A stretch of DNA of 64,000 nucleotides from Neodontobutis hainanensis. Taxonomy: Eukaryota > Chordata > Actinopteri > Gobiiformes > Odontobutidae. The position numbers were made by a program, and so were the translations under genes. Shown one piece after another: positions 11,104 to 23,490 of this stretch; position 1 is the stretch's first letter; every line of letters starts with the position of its first letter. The stretch is taken from positions 1,314,001 through 1,378,000 of the forward strand of contig JALDNG010000001.1 in NCBI GenBank assembly GCA_024349245.1, read 5' to 3'. The notes beneath the pieces were generated by a model, which saw nothing but the letters and a program-made list of their open reading frames with translations, was not told the DNA's origin and did not search any database.

Positions 11104-12897
11104 TTTATCGACTCCAATTATTTGTCACATTACAACAATTAGACAATTTGACATTTGTGATTGCCTGGCACATTGGAAACTTCATTAGCAAGGACCATTC
11201 CACAACTATATAGAGTTGGCATGTTTATGAACTGAAATATCAGAATAAAGTGATAAGATGATGGAGGATGAAGCATGAAGGGAAAAAAGGGGAATGGGAG
11301 GGTGTGGTCGAGAGAACAGAAACAAACAGATGAATGAAACTGACGCAAATAAATATTGTTTCTAGTAACTTTAGAGGCGTGGTTGAGGTGTGGTCTTGCT
11401 CCCAAGCTCAGTGCATATACTGTATATACCATAGAAACAAAGCAGAGTTTCACACCTTCCTCAACTAACGCAGACCTGCCCACTGACAGTTTTGAGGTCC
11501 AGCTGAGACCCAGTAGCTCCCACCGAGTGCTGTGATCCTGGCTGCTCTGCACTTCCAGCCAAACCATATGTAAAAAAATAAATAAAATTCAGACTCCAGA
11601 GATGCTCCTTTTCACCGGTGATACTGCTGCTGCTCTACAGGATAAAGCTGAGAATGTAAGCCCCACTTCAAAGTGCGGAGTAAGGGGTGCCAGCTTTACA
11701 TTCTGATAATCTGACCTGTGGGCACCGCTTTAGCCACTAGCTTCTAATGTTAATCCTTCAATCCGGCTCCACACTCCTCACATCCCCGTGTCAAAAGGAT
11801 GCTGTAACTCAGAGGCATTGAAACTCGGCTTTATGTTGTTCCCAAACAAAGTCAAACGTACATTCTTGTGTTTCCGAGATAGAATTGGCAAAGGGTTTAG
11901 GATAGATTCCCTCAGAGATGTGTGCGTTTACCAGGAGCAACAGGCTGTCCACATACTCAGTGGGATGTCAGGGACGTGCGCCCTGTCAAAACAACCACAT
12001 TTACTTCTAATGGAAGCTTCAGCGCAACCCTGGAAAACAGATAGACAATATCTGATGGGCCGACCGGAATGTGAAGGATTCTGCCTCCTGTCAGCCTTGA
12101 CATGTTTATTTGTTAGCTTTATTACAAAAGGAAAGGCCCAGCTGTAAATGTTACTGACACATCGGGCTTTTGTTCGAGCAGCTCTGTTTCTTCACACAAG
12201 GATCATAATGACTTTAGTGTTATTTTAATAGCAGCGCAATTGATTTCCATTTGTTTTTCTTGGTCCAGGTAGCAATGGCAAAGGTCATCGGTCTATGGAC
12301 AATCCATTAATTCTCTGAGGAGCTGTCAGTCAAATGCATGTTAAGAGAATGCTCGCTCTGGCATTGGTTCAATAACATGCTGGGTCATTACCGTCGATGG
12401 ATATTTTAAAGAATTTGTGTGAATGCAACATCATAAAGCAGCTATTTCGCCAGAAAAAGAGCACAATCAGTCAGTTGTTTAAAGTGGCCTGATGATTAAT
12501 GAAGGCTGCTGATGTAAACATTGATCAATATTGACGCAGCTGTTGGCAGACAACATTTTGTGGATGTGAAACGGAGTGAGATTGATTTGGGGACAATGTT
12601 ATATGGAAGTTCAGAAAGTGACTGCGGTAGTATCGAAAGCTCTGGATGTGTTTTCACTTGAACACCTTGAGATCACTAGTGTTTCTGTAAAAAACGGTGC
12701 AATCCTTAGTTTTGTTCATTTGTCAGATGTTTTTCCAAATAGGTTTTTGAACATAGGAATATGCGACGCCACACCGATGTTAATGATGCATGTGTGGGGA
12801 ATTCAGCTGTAATTGTACAGTTGTGATTTTAGTTGCCCTCATGAACAACTATAACAGTTTGTTATGAATAAAGAATAATATGATAATAGGTCCACTT
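11104..12897. other. Noncoding unique sequence
   Basis: No gene is recognised. An A-rich stretch at 11572-11587 (aaaaaaataaataaaa) could be the tail of another old retroposed sequence, but no body or flanking duplication is identifiable. The minus-strand open frame at 11139-11567 has no recognisable features. Confidence 0.5.
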
Positions 12898-12927
12898 AAA
12901 AAAAAAAAAAAAAAAGAAAAAAAAAAA
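12898..12927. repeat. Poly(A)-rich tract
   Basis: About 30 bases, all A except for a single G. It may be a retroposon tail, but no body is recognised upstream. Confidence 0.9.
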
Positions 12928-15900
12928 GCCCGAAAGAAACCATCATCACAACAGGGCTTATCTAAATTACAAAGCAGCTTATCTTCCAAAGTATGTGTAG
13001 CATTACATGCCTCAATAGTTTATTTGTGTGTAATCCCTGTAGTGTCATGGATGATACATGTAAGCTCTGCTCGCCAGCTCTGGTGTTTAGCTGGTGGCTC
13101 AGCGCTTCCGCATGAATGTTTTATCATTTGGCGGCGCTCTGAGGCCTAATATCCCACTGTATCATTTTCAGCACTCTCTAAATGACCCCAATTCCTCCCG
13201 GGTTTTGGTTTTTTTAATGTACTGTACAGGCCTGGAGTCATGGTAGTTATGAGAGTCCTATTTTCTCCAACCCAGCCCCTGAGAAATTTCATTTTCTTCT
13301 AGATCCCTTCAATAATAGCATTTCCAGCACAATAGCACATTGGATATCCATTTTTGGAAATGCATGGAATACCACACTCCTATTATCGGCTGATTTGGAG
13401 GAACAGAGAGCACCAAGTTTTGTAGCCACGAAGAACTTGTTTTTGGCCAATTAATTGATACGCAAAGTCTGAATGTCTAGCTTACATAAGTAAATCTATT
13501 TGATTTGAGAAACTGCGTGCTCTTTTTCTTCCTGTGTTTGCGCCTCGCACTAATATAATCTGACATTTACTGTCCATTTTTATCCACATGTATGACGTTC
13601 TTGCACTGTCGACCTGCATACAAATCAAAGGCAATGAGCATCTGAGCAAAGGTGATACCCACAAAGAGCCACAAGTGCAAACACCTCCACATACTCCAAC
13701 ACTGAATATTAACACGGCTACCTGCAAGGTGTCAGTTTGCATCAAGTCCAAAGTGAGACTAATGCATGTGGAGGCACCGAAGTGCTAGGCTTTACAATAG
13801 CATTCCTCCTCCACAGCCCCTCCATCACCGTTAGAGAAATCCACTAGTGAGAGTGTCCAGTGCTGACTTAAACACTATAGGAAGATGTGCGCACATAGGC
13901 AGCCGCTGTGATCCATTTGTGTTTATAGGCTTATAGACAGGGAAGCTAATCGTGGCTAATGAGGCAGTGGTTAGTCTTTGGTGTAGTTTAGGGACTCGGA
14001 AAATGTGACACGTGATAAAACTGTGGAGGACAGGAAGGGGCTGGCTACAGACGAATGGGCACAAAGACGAAATGGGACGACTCGATAAATGAAGCAGATC
14101 CAAGTAAGTGTCTGGTGACATCACAGAGCACTGTAAACGGGAATCAGTGACATGCTGGGACTGTTAGTAACTACTCTACACATTTATTATGGAACGTCAC
14201 CGTGTGTGAAAGAATGTCAGTTTGATATGTAATCATGTAATTTTCCACAACATATACACTATACTCACTGTACACGCTTTGAAAACTAGAAGCAAAGGAA
14301 TTGATAGGATGGCCAAAGCCTTCAAATGACAAGTGGAGGAGGTGGAGTTCTTGTAAAAAGAAGACCTTGGCAGATATAATTGGCGAGGTGGCGCTGACAG
14401 TTGACCACCAGGCTGACACTACATTTGACAGTGATGCTGCTCACAGCACAATGGCTACTGAAGCAGCTGACACTGCCAGGTGTATGATGGGCAGCCATTT
14501 TAAATCATAATGTTCTCCTTAATGTTCAACAGATTTGTTATGTTCAAATCTGTACGTTCAGGTACAGAAAACAAAATGACTACCTCAGGTTCTAGCCACC
14601 TCTCTTGCACGGCTGCCTCTCTAAACAGACGACACAACAACAGAACAGCTTCAGGTGGCAATACCTTTCAAAACAACCAATGACATTTCCTTAGCACAGT
14701 TTGGCATTTAGTGTGATGGATCCATTGACATTTGTTGCTGTTTGAATATATGTCGCATTCCTGTGGCCTGACCTTAATTCAAATCCTCACCGTGGCACGC
14801 TTCATTCGCTCACTGTGACTTCTACGTTCTGATAAACACCGCTATGACACGGGTAAGCCTACGGAAGGCACATTACCATGCTGCACACTCTGATTGAGTG
14901 ACTGCTCGCATGTCCCCGCTGTTTGTATCCTTATAGATATTTCAAAACCTGCAGTCGCATAAGTACAGAGAATTCTGATTATGGTGAAAGCATTAAGTCA
15001 TAATGGAAGTTGCATTTCAGAGAATTGGCAGCTTGAATAGCAATAAGCCTCGGATTTAACGGTCTCTGAAAGTTTATTAATTTGTTTTCTTGCTTTGTAT
15101 GCAGAAATAAAAAAAGAAGGAAAGGGGGAGATGTGAGGCACAGATAGTGAGTGTGGTAAAATGAGCCGGGTAAGGTCTCAGAGCTCTTGTGGGTCTCCTG
15201 TAAAAGAGATGTCCTGAATTAAGGCGCCATACAGACACAGAACACACGCATAACTAGAAAACATCGGGAACGAGTGGCTGTCTCACCTCCTTCTGCCTTT
15301 TACTGCCTTCTGTCTGTGTTTATTTGGCACTGGCAATTTTGAAGTGCTGCCTTTTCACTTCCAGCTTCCTGCGTGAAATGAAGACACCTGGGTCTTTTAT
15401 CACCTCGTGTGAACATGTTACACATCTTACAATAGATATCCTCCAGATCTCCTTTAGTTGATAATATGAACACAGCTAATTAGAAGGTGACGAACAAACC
15501 AATAAACAGTTGTAACAAAAATGTCTGACGTAATTGCACGCTGTAGTCAAGCGACACTCCACTTTGAGGCTCACACATAACCATCAGTGAATTATATTAG
15601 CTACAGACATTTTTTTTTTGATTAATGAAAAGTAAATGCTAGCCTGCGTAGGAGGCTTTTATTTTGACATCACAACAGGAGCCACATGAAAAAGCACATA
15701 TTCCAAAATGTCAAAGATAGCACTGAGTCACAGCTAATGAGCTTGCTTTCATGTTTCATCTTCTCTTTTGTAAATCTGAAACAGGCACAGCGCCCCAGCC
15801 CATTATTCTTAGTGACTTTTAATGCCATCAGATGATCTCACAGATGTTTGCAGACTGGGTCACACTTCTTGTCGCTGTGGGATAAAGTGATAGGTTTTCG

Positions 15901-17073
15901 TTGCTAACAGGTATTTGAAGGTAAAAGGATGAGCAGCGTGGCCCTATGAGTGCTATCTAAAGGACAAGCAGCCCCTGGATTGTGCTGAGCCTTTGTTCTG
16001 TGGTAATAACGCCGGGCCCAAGCCACAAGCACAGGAACAAGATGGGAAGAAAGAAGACACAGCCCGTGAAAAAAAGTTACTGAATGTTGCAAAAACGATC
16101 CGATAACATGGCCAGGGAATGGTACACAAATAAAAAAAGGAGAGGAATTAAAGAGGCGCTGTGAAGCAGGCAGAGGAAAAGGTACCTGGCAACAGAAGTG
16201 ACAGAAAGGAAATGAATCCAGAGATATAGGGGGAAACATTGGGGAAGGCAGGACAGGGAGATGCATTGAAAATACGTCTTCCTCATTCCCTTATTCCCTC
16301 TCTTCTCCACAGACGTTGTCAAAGCCATCTCTGGTGGAGCTGTCTCCCCTTCCCTTTTTCTCTCCTCACCAGCCTTTCTCCTTTTTTTACCGAGACTTCT
16401 CCTGCTCCCTGTCGTTCATGAGCGCTGAATATCAAAGAGGCTCTGTGCTTGGTGTTGCCGTACACCTGCCCGGCCAAATGTCACGCTGCTTAACCATTTA
16501 GGCACCGACTGAGAGCAAACACACAACACTCTTTCTTAACTCACACTAATAACAGCTCGTATCACAGATCATTCTCAGGATATGAAAATATGTATATGTG
16601 ATAATCGGCTTCAGTAAAGAAAAAAAAGATGAAATATAAGTTTATGTTGATGTTTTTACAGCAATTGAGTATCCTGTTTATACCATACCATATTTATGTT
16701 ATGAACAAAGTGGAACGTGTTTTTTTTATATCCCTGCTATAGTAAACACTAGTAGCCTGGATTTGAACTAAATCTTGCAAAAACTGCAGCAAGCTTAGCA
16801 CAAACTTTTAATTTTATTTTATTTTTATAGACATGGCATGTTACCAGCAACAGAAGAAGACTGATGAAGGCTGATTAGCAGTAGCCTATAGGATGAAAAC
16901 TGTGATGAGCATAGCATCTTTCAGTGGCTGTGTGATGTAGAAAAAGTGAAGAGAAAATAGAGTAGAGAGACCTATGAGAACAGCCCTTCAAAAATGCACA
17001 GTTGTGGGAAATATCTGTCAGTTGCTAACCAGTTTGGAGTTTTGCTGCATAAAGCGTGATGCTGGTTCATTGT

Positions 17074-17075
<2 letters not shown>
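12928..17075. other. Noncoding unique sequence
   Basis: I see no gene, RNA gene or mobile element. A purine-rich stretch at about 16020-16240 (many gaa/gga/aga triplets on the plus strand) gives pyrimidine-rich spurious open frames on the minus strand. Confidence 0.55.

Positions 17076-17125
<50 letters not shown>
17076..17125. repeat. (TAA)n microsatellite, about 17 units
   Basis: A pure TAA array that directly abuts the dispersed repeat that follows. It probably arose from that element's simple-sequence end. Confidence 0.97.
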
Positions 17126-17126
<1 letters not shown>

Positions 17127-17440
17127 ATAGGTTTTATATAGTGCTTTTCAAAAGGACTCAAAGACACTATACAATAACATAAAGAGACAATACAAGACAG
17201 AACAAAAACACGTTTGTGAGGTGGTATGTTCAGCGGAAAAGGTGACTTTTAAGTAGATTTGAGTCTCTGATGTGGAGGGGGGGAGTGTTCCAGAGGGTGG
17301 GGGCGGCGCTGGCGAAGGCTCAGTCCAGCGTGTGTTATAACGTCACTGGAGTTTGTTTGCTGAGCTAACATGAGGAGTTCGCTGGTAGATGTCAGAAGCA
17401 GGGGACACAGTATTCATGCAGAATCCCAGTTTGAATTCTG
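17126..17440. mobile_element. Dispersed teleost repeat (tatatagtgcttttcaaaag type)
   Basis: The sequence begins ggttttatatagtgcttttc, followed by actcaaagacactatac and later gtgttccagagggtgggggc with ggcgaaggctcagtcc. Variants of these phrases, often next to a trinucleotide microsatellite, are very common in fish genomes. I recognise the pattern but not the family name. It is probably a fragment of a non-LTR or non-autonomous element. No intact coding frame is present. The right boundary is a guess. Confidence 0.5.
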
Positions 17441-20400
17441 CAGGTGGCATTAATATGGTTCCTTAAATTCCAGTTTTGAATTGAGAATATGCCCAAAAAG
17501 AAAAACATAATGTTCAAGACTAAATAAACTCAGTGTCTGACCCCAATAAACAATTCTAATGCATAAAACTGTGGGAAACACTTTTGGTGTGTGAGTAGTG
17601 GATAAATGTCAGTAAATTGAACCTTGGGAATGAAAACTAGCTGGATTATCCTTTTTATTGCTTCATTGTGTGTCCACTACAATGGTAATGAGAAAGGGTT
17701 AGTTAAACATTGCTCCAACCATGGAAAAATCTCTGTGATTGCCAAAGACATGAAGGTTCCTCGCAGCCTTCCACCAGTGCTGTGGCAACAAATAGAGGTC
17801 AATTTGCCGTTATCCCAAAAGAGAGCCGTGTTTGTACAAGGGGACAATCCAATCCCGTCACAGTGACTTCACACCCAACTCTGAAATCCGCTCCGGCCCT
17901 CTGGCATTCTCCTCTTACATGACCGACACTGGTGACCGTCACAACTGCTTTAGTAGCTAATGAAACTCACACTCTGAGACCATGAATCTTTTTTTGGCCA
18001 CGTTGTAATCTCCTCAGATGTTAACACGTTTTCTCCCCCCCTCGTGCGCCGTCCCAACATCCTCTCCACATCTGCTGTCAGTGCACTGCGTTACTCCTCT
18101 CTTTATTTGGCACACTTAACCGCACTTCATTAGAGTTCGGGGAGGATTTGAACAGGTGTTGTGCGCCATTCACTCCCGATTGAAATTTGCACTTCTCTCG
18201 TTCCGAGGGGAATCAGTTGGATACTTAACCGCGCAGCGCAAGAGCTTAATATTCATAGAAAGGAGCAATATTGATCGCACATCTGCAAGCTGGAATGACT
18301 ACCTGGTGTCCTGTTTAGATGAGTAACCAGGCAGAAGAAAAAACAGGCTTTTACAGGCTGTCAAATCAAAAAATCCTCTTACCAAATAATTTATGAAGTT
18401 TTCAGGGTGGAAGTGTGAAAGGATACTGAACTGAACTTCTTTTCAAATATTTTACGGTGGCGAGGCGAAATATGGAGAGAATATGAAGAAAATTCATCCT
18501 ATATTCCTTAAGCTGTTACAAATCACCAGGCTGAGAAATTGATGTACTCACAAGGCTCCCTGATGTGAGTGCGGGATGCCACTCTCTTTTTACCTGTGCC
18601 ATTTACTGTAGTGTGTCAAAGAATATTACTACAACCTGCAGTTAGAAGACACACAAGTAAGCTTTTGGGCAAACTTCCTTATCACAAAATAGGATGGATA
18701 AGCCGCAATATTGCACTGGTTCTTGTCACTTTAAACACTTATTACATCATTCACTTTCATTTTTTGTTTTACGTTCAAACTTCATTAAGGCTCGCTTGTG
18801 GGATTCTATCACTACAGTGGCAGCCACTGGGAGTTTTGACTAGTTTTAGGCAGGCCTTTTCTGCTTTATCCCCCACTGTCTTGGCTAAACACCAGCAGCG
18901 AATGACTGTTCAGGGAAAAAATTGTTATGTGCAGATAAATGTAAAATAATCCCCCGGCAAACTCAGCAAAGCATGGCTTCATCAAGAGCTATCATACGCC
19001 CGAGTGAGCAAAACCACCCTTCATCATCTTCTAATGTCCAAGGCTTATTTTTCCATTGCACCCCCCTCCATGTTTAAGTGGCATTTTGGATTCACAAACC
19101 ATCACTTAAACCCTTATCGGGTCTTTCGGGTAAGAGAGCACTTGCTCCCCGAAGCTGGACAGGTATTTCTGTCAGCCGGGAAGGTAGCTGGTATTTATCT
19201 TGTCATCGGAGATGGACAGGGGATTTATTTAAGGTGTTAAGGAGGCTGGGATGGATGGAGGGTGCCTGCTGGTGAAATGGGCGTCTCATGATGGGTTCAT
19301 AAACAGCTGCCGGTGTGGCCTCCTGATGGAAGCATACTTGGCAATTTTATGTCTCACTGGCACCAGATAAACAGACCAAGCTGAGCGTGGTGTTCAATTA
19401 CTTGGAATAGAATCTGGAAAGACTAGGCTGCAGGTCCTTTACAAATAAGATGTATTTTGGAGTAAGATATTGTGTTTTCATCCTGTCTGCATAATATCTT
19501 GCGAATTACCACTGGTGAGTAGAAATACTTTGATTGAGCAAATGGACAGATTGAAACAGAGAACCGGAAATTGTTGACCTAACCTAGCATGATCCTAGTC
19601 TCTGACATAACCTTGCCCTCATGTGAACAGTTTACCAGTTGCAAGGCTATTGTTTACAGCTTTTACGTAAGATCACTTTTAGACCCTTGTTTTTTATGAC
19701 TCTGATCTCATGAGGTTGTAGGAGGGCTGACTAAACTAGTGTGTAAAAGTCACTAAATTATGTACACAAGTATCTTCTGTTGGATCATAGGCAGAGGGTC
19801 TAGAGCTCTGAAGAAACCCAGAACAACCCTTTTATGGCCTCCATCTTTCATACACAACCACCAGAAAGCCCTGATAGCACAACAAAACTGTGTTAGATCA
19901 ATCACATGCATTTGCCTGAGAGAAGAAAAGAAGATGAACCTGACCAATGCCACGCCAAAGTGAAATTGCTCGTGTAAGAAAAACATTATCTGACTTTTTT
20001 GCTTTATTACCATTTTAACATACTTTGACTTTGGGCTGAATAAGTAGAATGGCCAATATAAATTACTCTACAGCAGTGTTGTCAACAATATTGTTCAATG
20101 CCCACAAATTGCACTGTGACATTGTTAGAGGTGACAAACCTTTCTGCTCACGCTCCATGTCAAACAAAATCTTCAGCCAATTTAAATCTGACATTTTCTT
20201 CATGTTTCTCCTTTCACTGCATGCCCTTTTATTGTCTTCAAGATAAGGTTTTTGAAATGGTTTAAAAAATATATAATGTATATATAATGTGTAATGTTGA
20301 TAGTAAATGTTATTTACAGAGTTTTTGGAGTCATTTCAGGTGACTTATTCCAAAGAACTTTAACAGAAGCAGGTAAAATACACATACAGCGTTATAGTTT

Positions 20401-20689
20401 TCTTGTGTTTAAAGTTCAAAGAAGATTGAAAAGATCTTGTGTGCCAGCTTCTGTGCTGTACATCACAGCGGGTTTACAAAAGGATGTAATGGAGGTATGT
20501 ATTTTCAACGCTGCGGGTGACCAAAAGAAAGACAATTTCACAGCAATTTAAACGACTACAATATACCGACCAGACAGAACAGCATGCCGATTCACTAAGT
20601 AAAAAAAGTAAACAACAATAAATAAATAAAAAAGAGGAGGAAACTCAAAATTCTGAGGAGATGAAAATCCATTAAAGCTCCATTTTGTG
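17441..20689. other. Noncoding unique sequence
   Basis: I see no gene. The stretch 18000-18260 is richer in CG dinucleotides than its surroundings (ctcgtgcgccgtcc, accgcgcagcgcaag) and could be regulatory. Everything else is AT-rich with short broken frames. Confidence 0.5.
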
Positions 20690-21135
20690 GTCTGTATTGG
20701 TTGGTGCCGCTCCAGTCTAGCCAAGTGTTGTGTCAATGATGGGGTCACCGGCGCTGTGACAAGCTGCGGGTTATTTTGGGCTCTCCACCAATCAACTGGC
20801 TGACCCCGTGCATTGCCTAAGCCTGCGGGGTATCGATTGAGGCCGCCTGCTGCTCCAGGTATCCTTCTTCTTACCCAGTGAGTCGTGTGGAGAGAGGCTC
20901 GGAGCGGAGAAATCCACCCGAGGGAGAATAAGTGAAAATTGCCCTGTGCATTCCTATCTCCGGGTGGGCGTCCTGGAGCTGTGGCATTTACAGGCACCAC
21001 AACGCGCCACACAATCTCACTCTCTGACCTTTGATTGCCTCGTTGGAGGTGCTGGCAATTGCCAGAGCGCAATCTTCCAATCTTACTATTCTGGCCTTTT
21101 TCATTTGTGCCTTCTTGAAGTGTGCTGCTGCTAAA
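20690..21135. other. GC-balanced block, candidate regulatory element
   Basis: This roughly 440-bp stretch differs from its AT-rich flanks in base composition and CG content (caccggcgctgtgac, ggctcggagcggag, acaacgcgccacac). It contains a nuclear-receptor/TCF-like tgacctttgat and a ctggcaattgccag palindrome (21051-21064). A 204-codon open frame covers it on the minus strand, but the translation shows no domain and runs out into the AT-rich flank, so I treat it as chance. Calling the block a conserved noncoding element is inference. Confidence 0.3.
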
Positions 21136-21176
21136 GAGCTCAAAGGATGTTCTGGTCAGCAAACATGAGATTTGAT

Positions 21177-21194
21177 AAAAAAAAAAAAAAAAAT
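21177..21194. repeat. Poly(A) tract
   Basis: A run of 18 A. Confidence 0.9.
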
Positions 21195-21639
21195 AGCTGT
21201 TGGAAGAAGTGTTAGCTGAACTGCTCCTCCATCCCTTGATAAAATGGTTTACAGTACCAAAAGATTCAAAGAAAATAAGTAGTACTGGTGAATGGACCCA
21301 TGGCTTACAGAAATGCTGTTGCCTACTTCCATAATAATATATATATTTGAATTGTTGCAGAAAAAAAGAGATTTGCAGAGATTTTTTGTAGCTAAGACTT
21401 TAGAGAGAGCCCACCATCTACAATCAATTTAAAACCACACTGCCTCATTTTGATTTTGCTGCCCCCCCCCTCATCCCCACCACCACCACAACAGCAGCGT
21501 AGTAACTATTTCTAAACACTAATACATTACATTAAACTTTTATAGTTTACCGTTAGACTGTTATTATTTCTCTCTCGTTAAACATTGTCAAGTATTACCA
21601 ACATTTATTTGTCTTTAATTTGCTGCCCTTTTCTTAATT

Positions 21640-21770
21640 CAATTGTGTTTTTTAGCTGTTTTGATGTATAATAATGCTGTTTTGAAACAGAATATTCCAT
21701 TTCCAGGTTTAATTTGTTGTTGACATCCGAATCAACCAATGGGAGCGCTCCTTTTTACCTAAAGCAAGCT
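21640..21770 (+). mobile_element. Unnamed interspersed repeat, degenerate copy 3
   Basis: The phrase accaatgggagcgctccttt near 21736-21755 matches the ends of copy 1 (minus strand, near 5215-5236) and copy 2 (near 23456-23476). Similarity upstream is weak (ttccaggtttaatttg against ttcctggaatgtcgc). It is either an older copy of the same element or a chance match extended by a shared CCAAT-like core. Confidence 0.3.
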
Positions 21771-23074
21771 TTGATTGGACAAACTCCTGCTGCGGGCTGA
21801 TCATTCTCATCTTATTCAAATCCTTAATTATAATTTCTAGATGACCTACATGATTTTTCTCACAGATGATTCCTGTTACAATAAGCTTTAAGAGATTACA
21901 CTGACAAATAAATGCAAGAGTAAAGAAATTCAGTAATCCCCATTTAACCGTAAAGCACTGACGCAGATAATATTCCCGGGGTGTAACAATATAACAAACA
22001 TTTCAATGTATTTTTTTCACAACACTTCTGTGCCAGTGACTCATGCAACCACTCATCAGAATTATGAATCCCATTGATTTTTTAGTCTAAAAACTTTGCT
22101 GTGACAGTTTTTTTCAGCTAAACCTGACTTGAATATATGACTGAGTAACTGAAGAGAAGGATAAATGGCTGGATATGTTCTATTTTGATGTGCACACTAT
22201 AATCTATCAACCCTTTTAGGGACAAACCTTAAATTAGTCTTATTGATCAGAAGCACTTGTCACCTAAAAGTCACTCAGGTCGTTTTTTTCTGATGAGGAC
22301 TCCCTAAGGTGTGTTGACTGGAATACAAAGGACCAATGAGTCGGTCCAACATTGTCAAACACAAAAACTTGCAGCACTGCCACTGAGAGCCAATCATTTA
22401 TTTGTAGAAACTGCTTTAAGGTGTAATTACACTGTAAACTGTCCCGGACAGCTCTGCGATATCACCAACAAAGGCTTCATTATAGCTCCTTTCAGCCGAA
22501 CGACTCATTCCACTGATTTGAACGCTGGAAAGTGTGCCGTATTGTTTTGCGTGCTGAGTAATTTATGATAGTGTCACACAGACTGCATCATCTGAAAGGC
22601 CTAACCGTTGCCTTGCAGAGTGACACCCTAATTTAAAATCCTTACCAACCAATCAATATGTTTCTTTAATAGAACTGGGTGTTTACTGTTTTCCTTTGTG
22701 ACATTATTGAAAGATTTGAGCAGCCTTCAAAAACACTGAATTGAGGCCTGACAGCGTGCACATGAGCAGTGAGTTTTTGCCCATGAATCGAATGCATACA
22801 CCTACACACTGCTGGTGGAATGAAAAGCATCTGCAGGCTATTATGACAAAGATCGAGTGAATAAATAGTCCGTGGAAAAAAGGAAACTGCAAAACAAAGT
22901 AACGGAAGCTTTGTTTCTAGAGAGGTCTGCTACTGGGCCTTCCAACCTGAGCAGAGGAAAAGTTGAATTCCTTATTCTTTGCAAAAGTAAAGGTTATTGT
23001 GAAAAATAGAGCACATATTGGTGTATACGTATGTAAGAGCATTCTTTAAATTGTAGAATCAGTTTCTCCTTTAA
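21771..23074. other. Noncoding unique sequence
   Basis: AT-rich, with no gene, RNA gene or recognisable repeat. Confidence 0.55.
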
Positions 23075-23490
23075 AGCTCCACTACCTGATTTTCTTTTTG
23101 CCATGCTAGTCTCAGATTCCACTCTCCCCCAAAAGCAGCCCATGGACCTTTCGTGCTTATCTTTGATAAAAAAATAAAACCGGACCATTTTTTTCTCCAC
23201 AATATACAAATACACTACACCAAACTGCAGCTTTGTGCTTAGCGTTAGCTTATCATTAGCTAATCTGCGATTTTGGCCTCAGAATGGCAATTATCTCCTC
23301 ATCATTAAACATTACGTGATTAAATGGACAGTATTCATCCCCATTTTACATTTTTTGAGCTGTTTCTCTGTGTTAAAAGACAGTTTCAATGATAAAAATA
23401 TACTTTATTGGCAGCTATTAAACTTCCTGGAATGTCGCATGAAAAGCTGGTGTCGACCAATGGGAGCACTCCTTTTGTAATTTGTTTTAA
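23075..23490 (+). mobile_element. Unnamed interspersed repeat, copy 2
   Basis: This is the longest copy of the repeat described at 5205-5480. The last 85 bases align with copy 1 and end in gaccaatgggagcactcctt. The upstream part (aaagctccactacctg, gcgttagcttatcattagct) reads like a non-autonomous fish element, but I find no terminal inverted repeat or flanking duplication, so the ends are approximate. It contains no coding capacity. Confidence 0.5.

Noticed and set aside
20548..21162. 204-codon minus-strand open frame, the longest in the window
   Set aside because: It has no recognisable domain. The tail is low-complexity Tyr/Phe/Val from AT-rich DNA, and the open part coincides with a GC-rich patch where stops are rarer.
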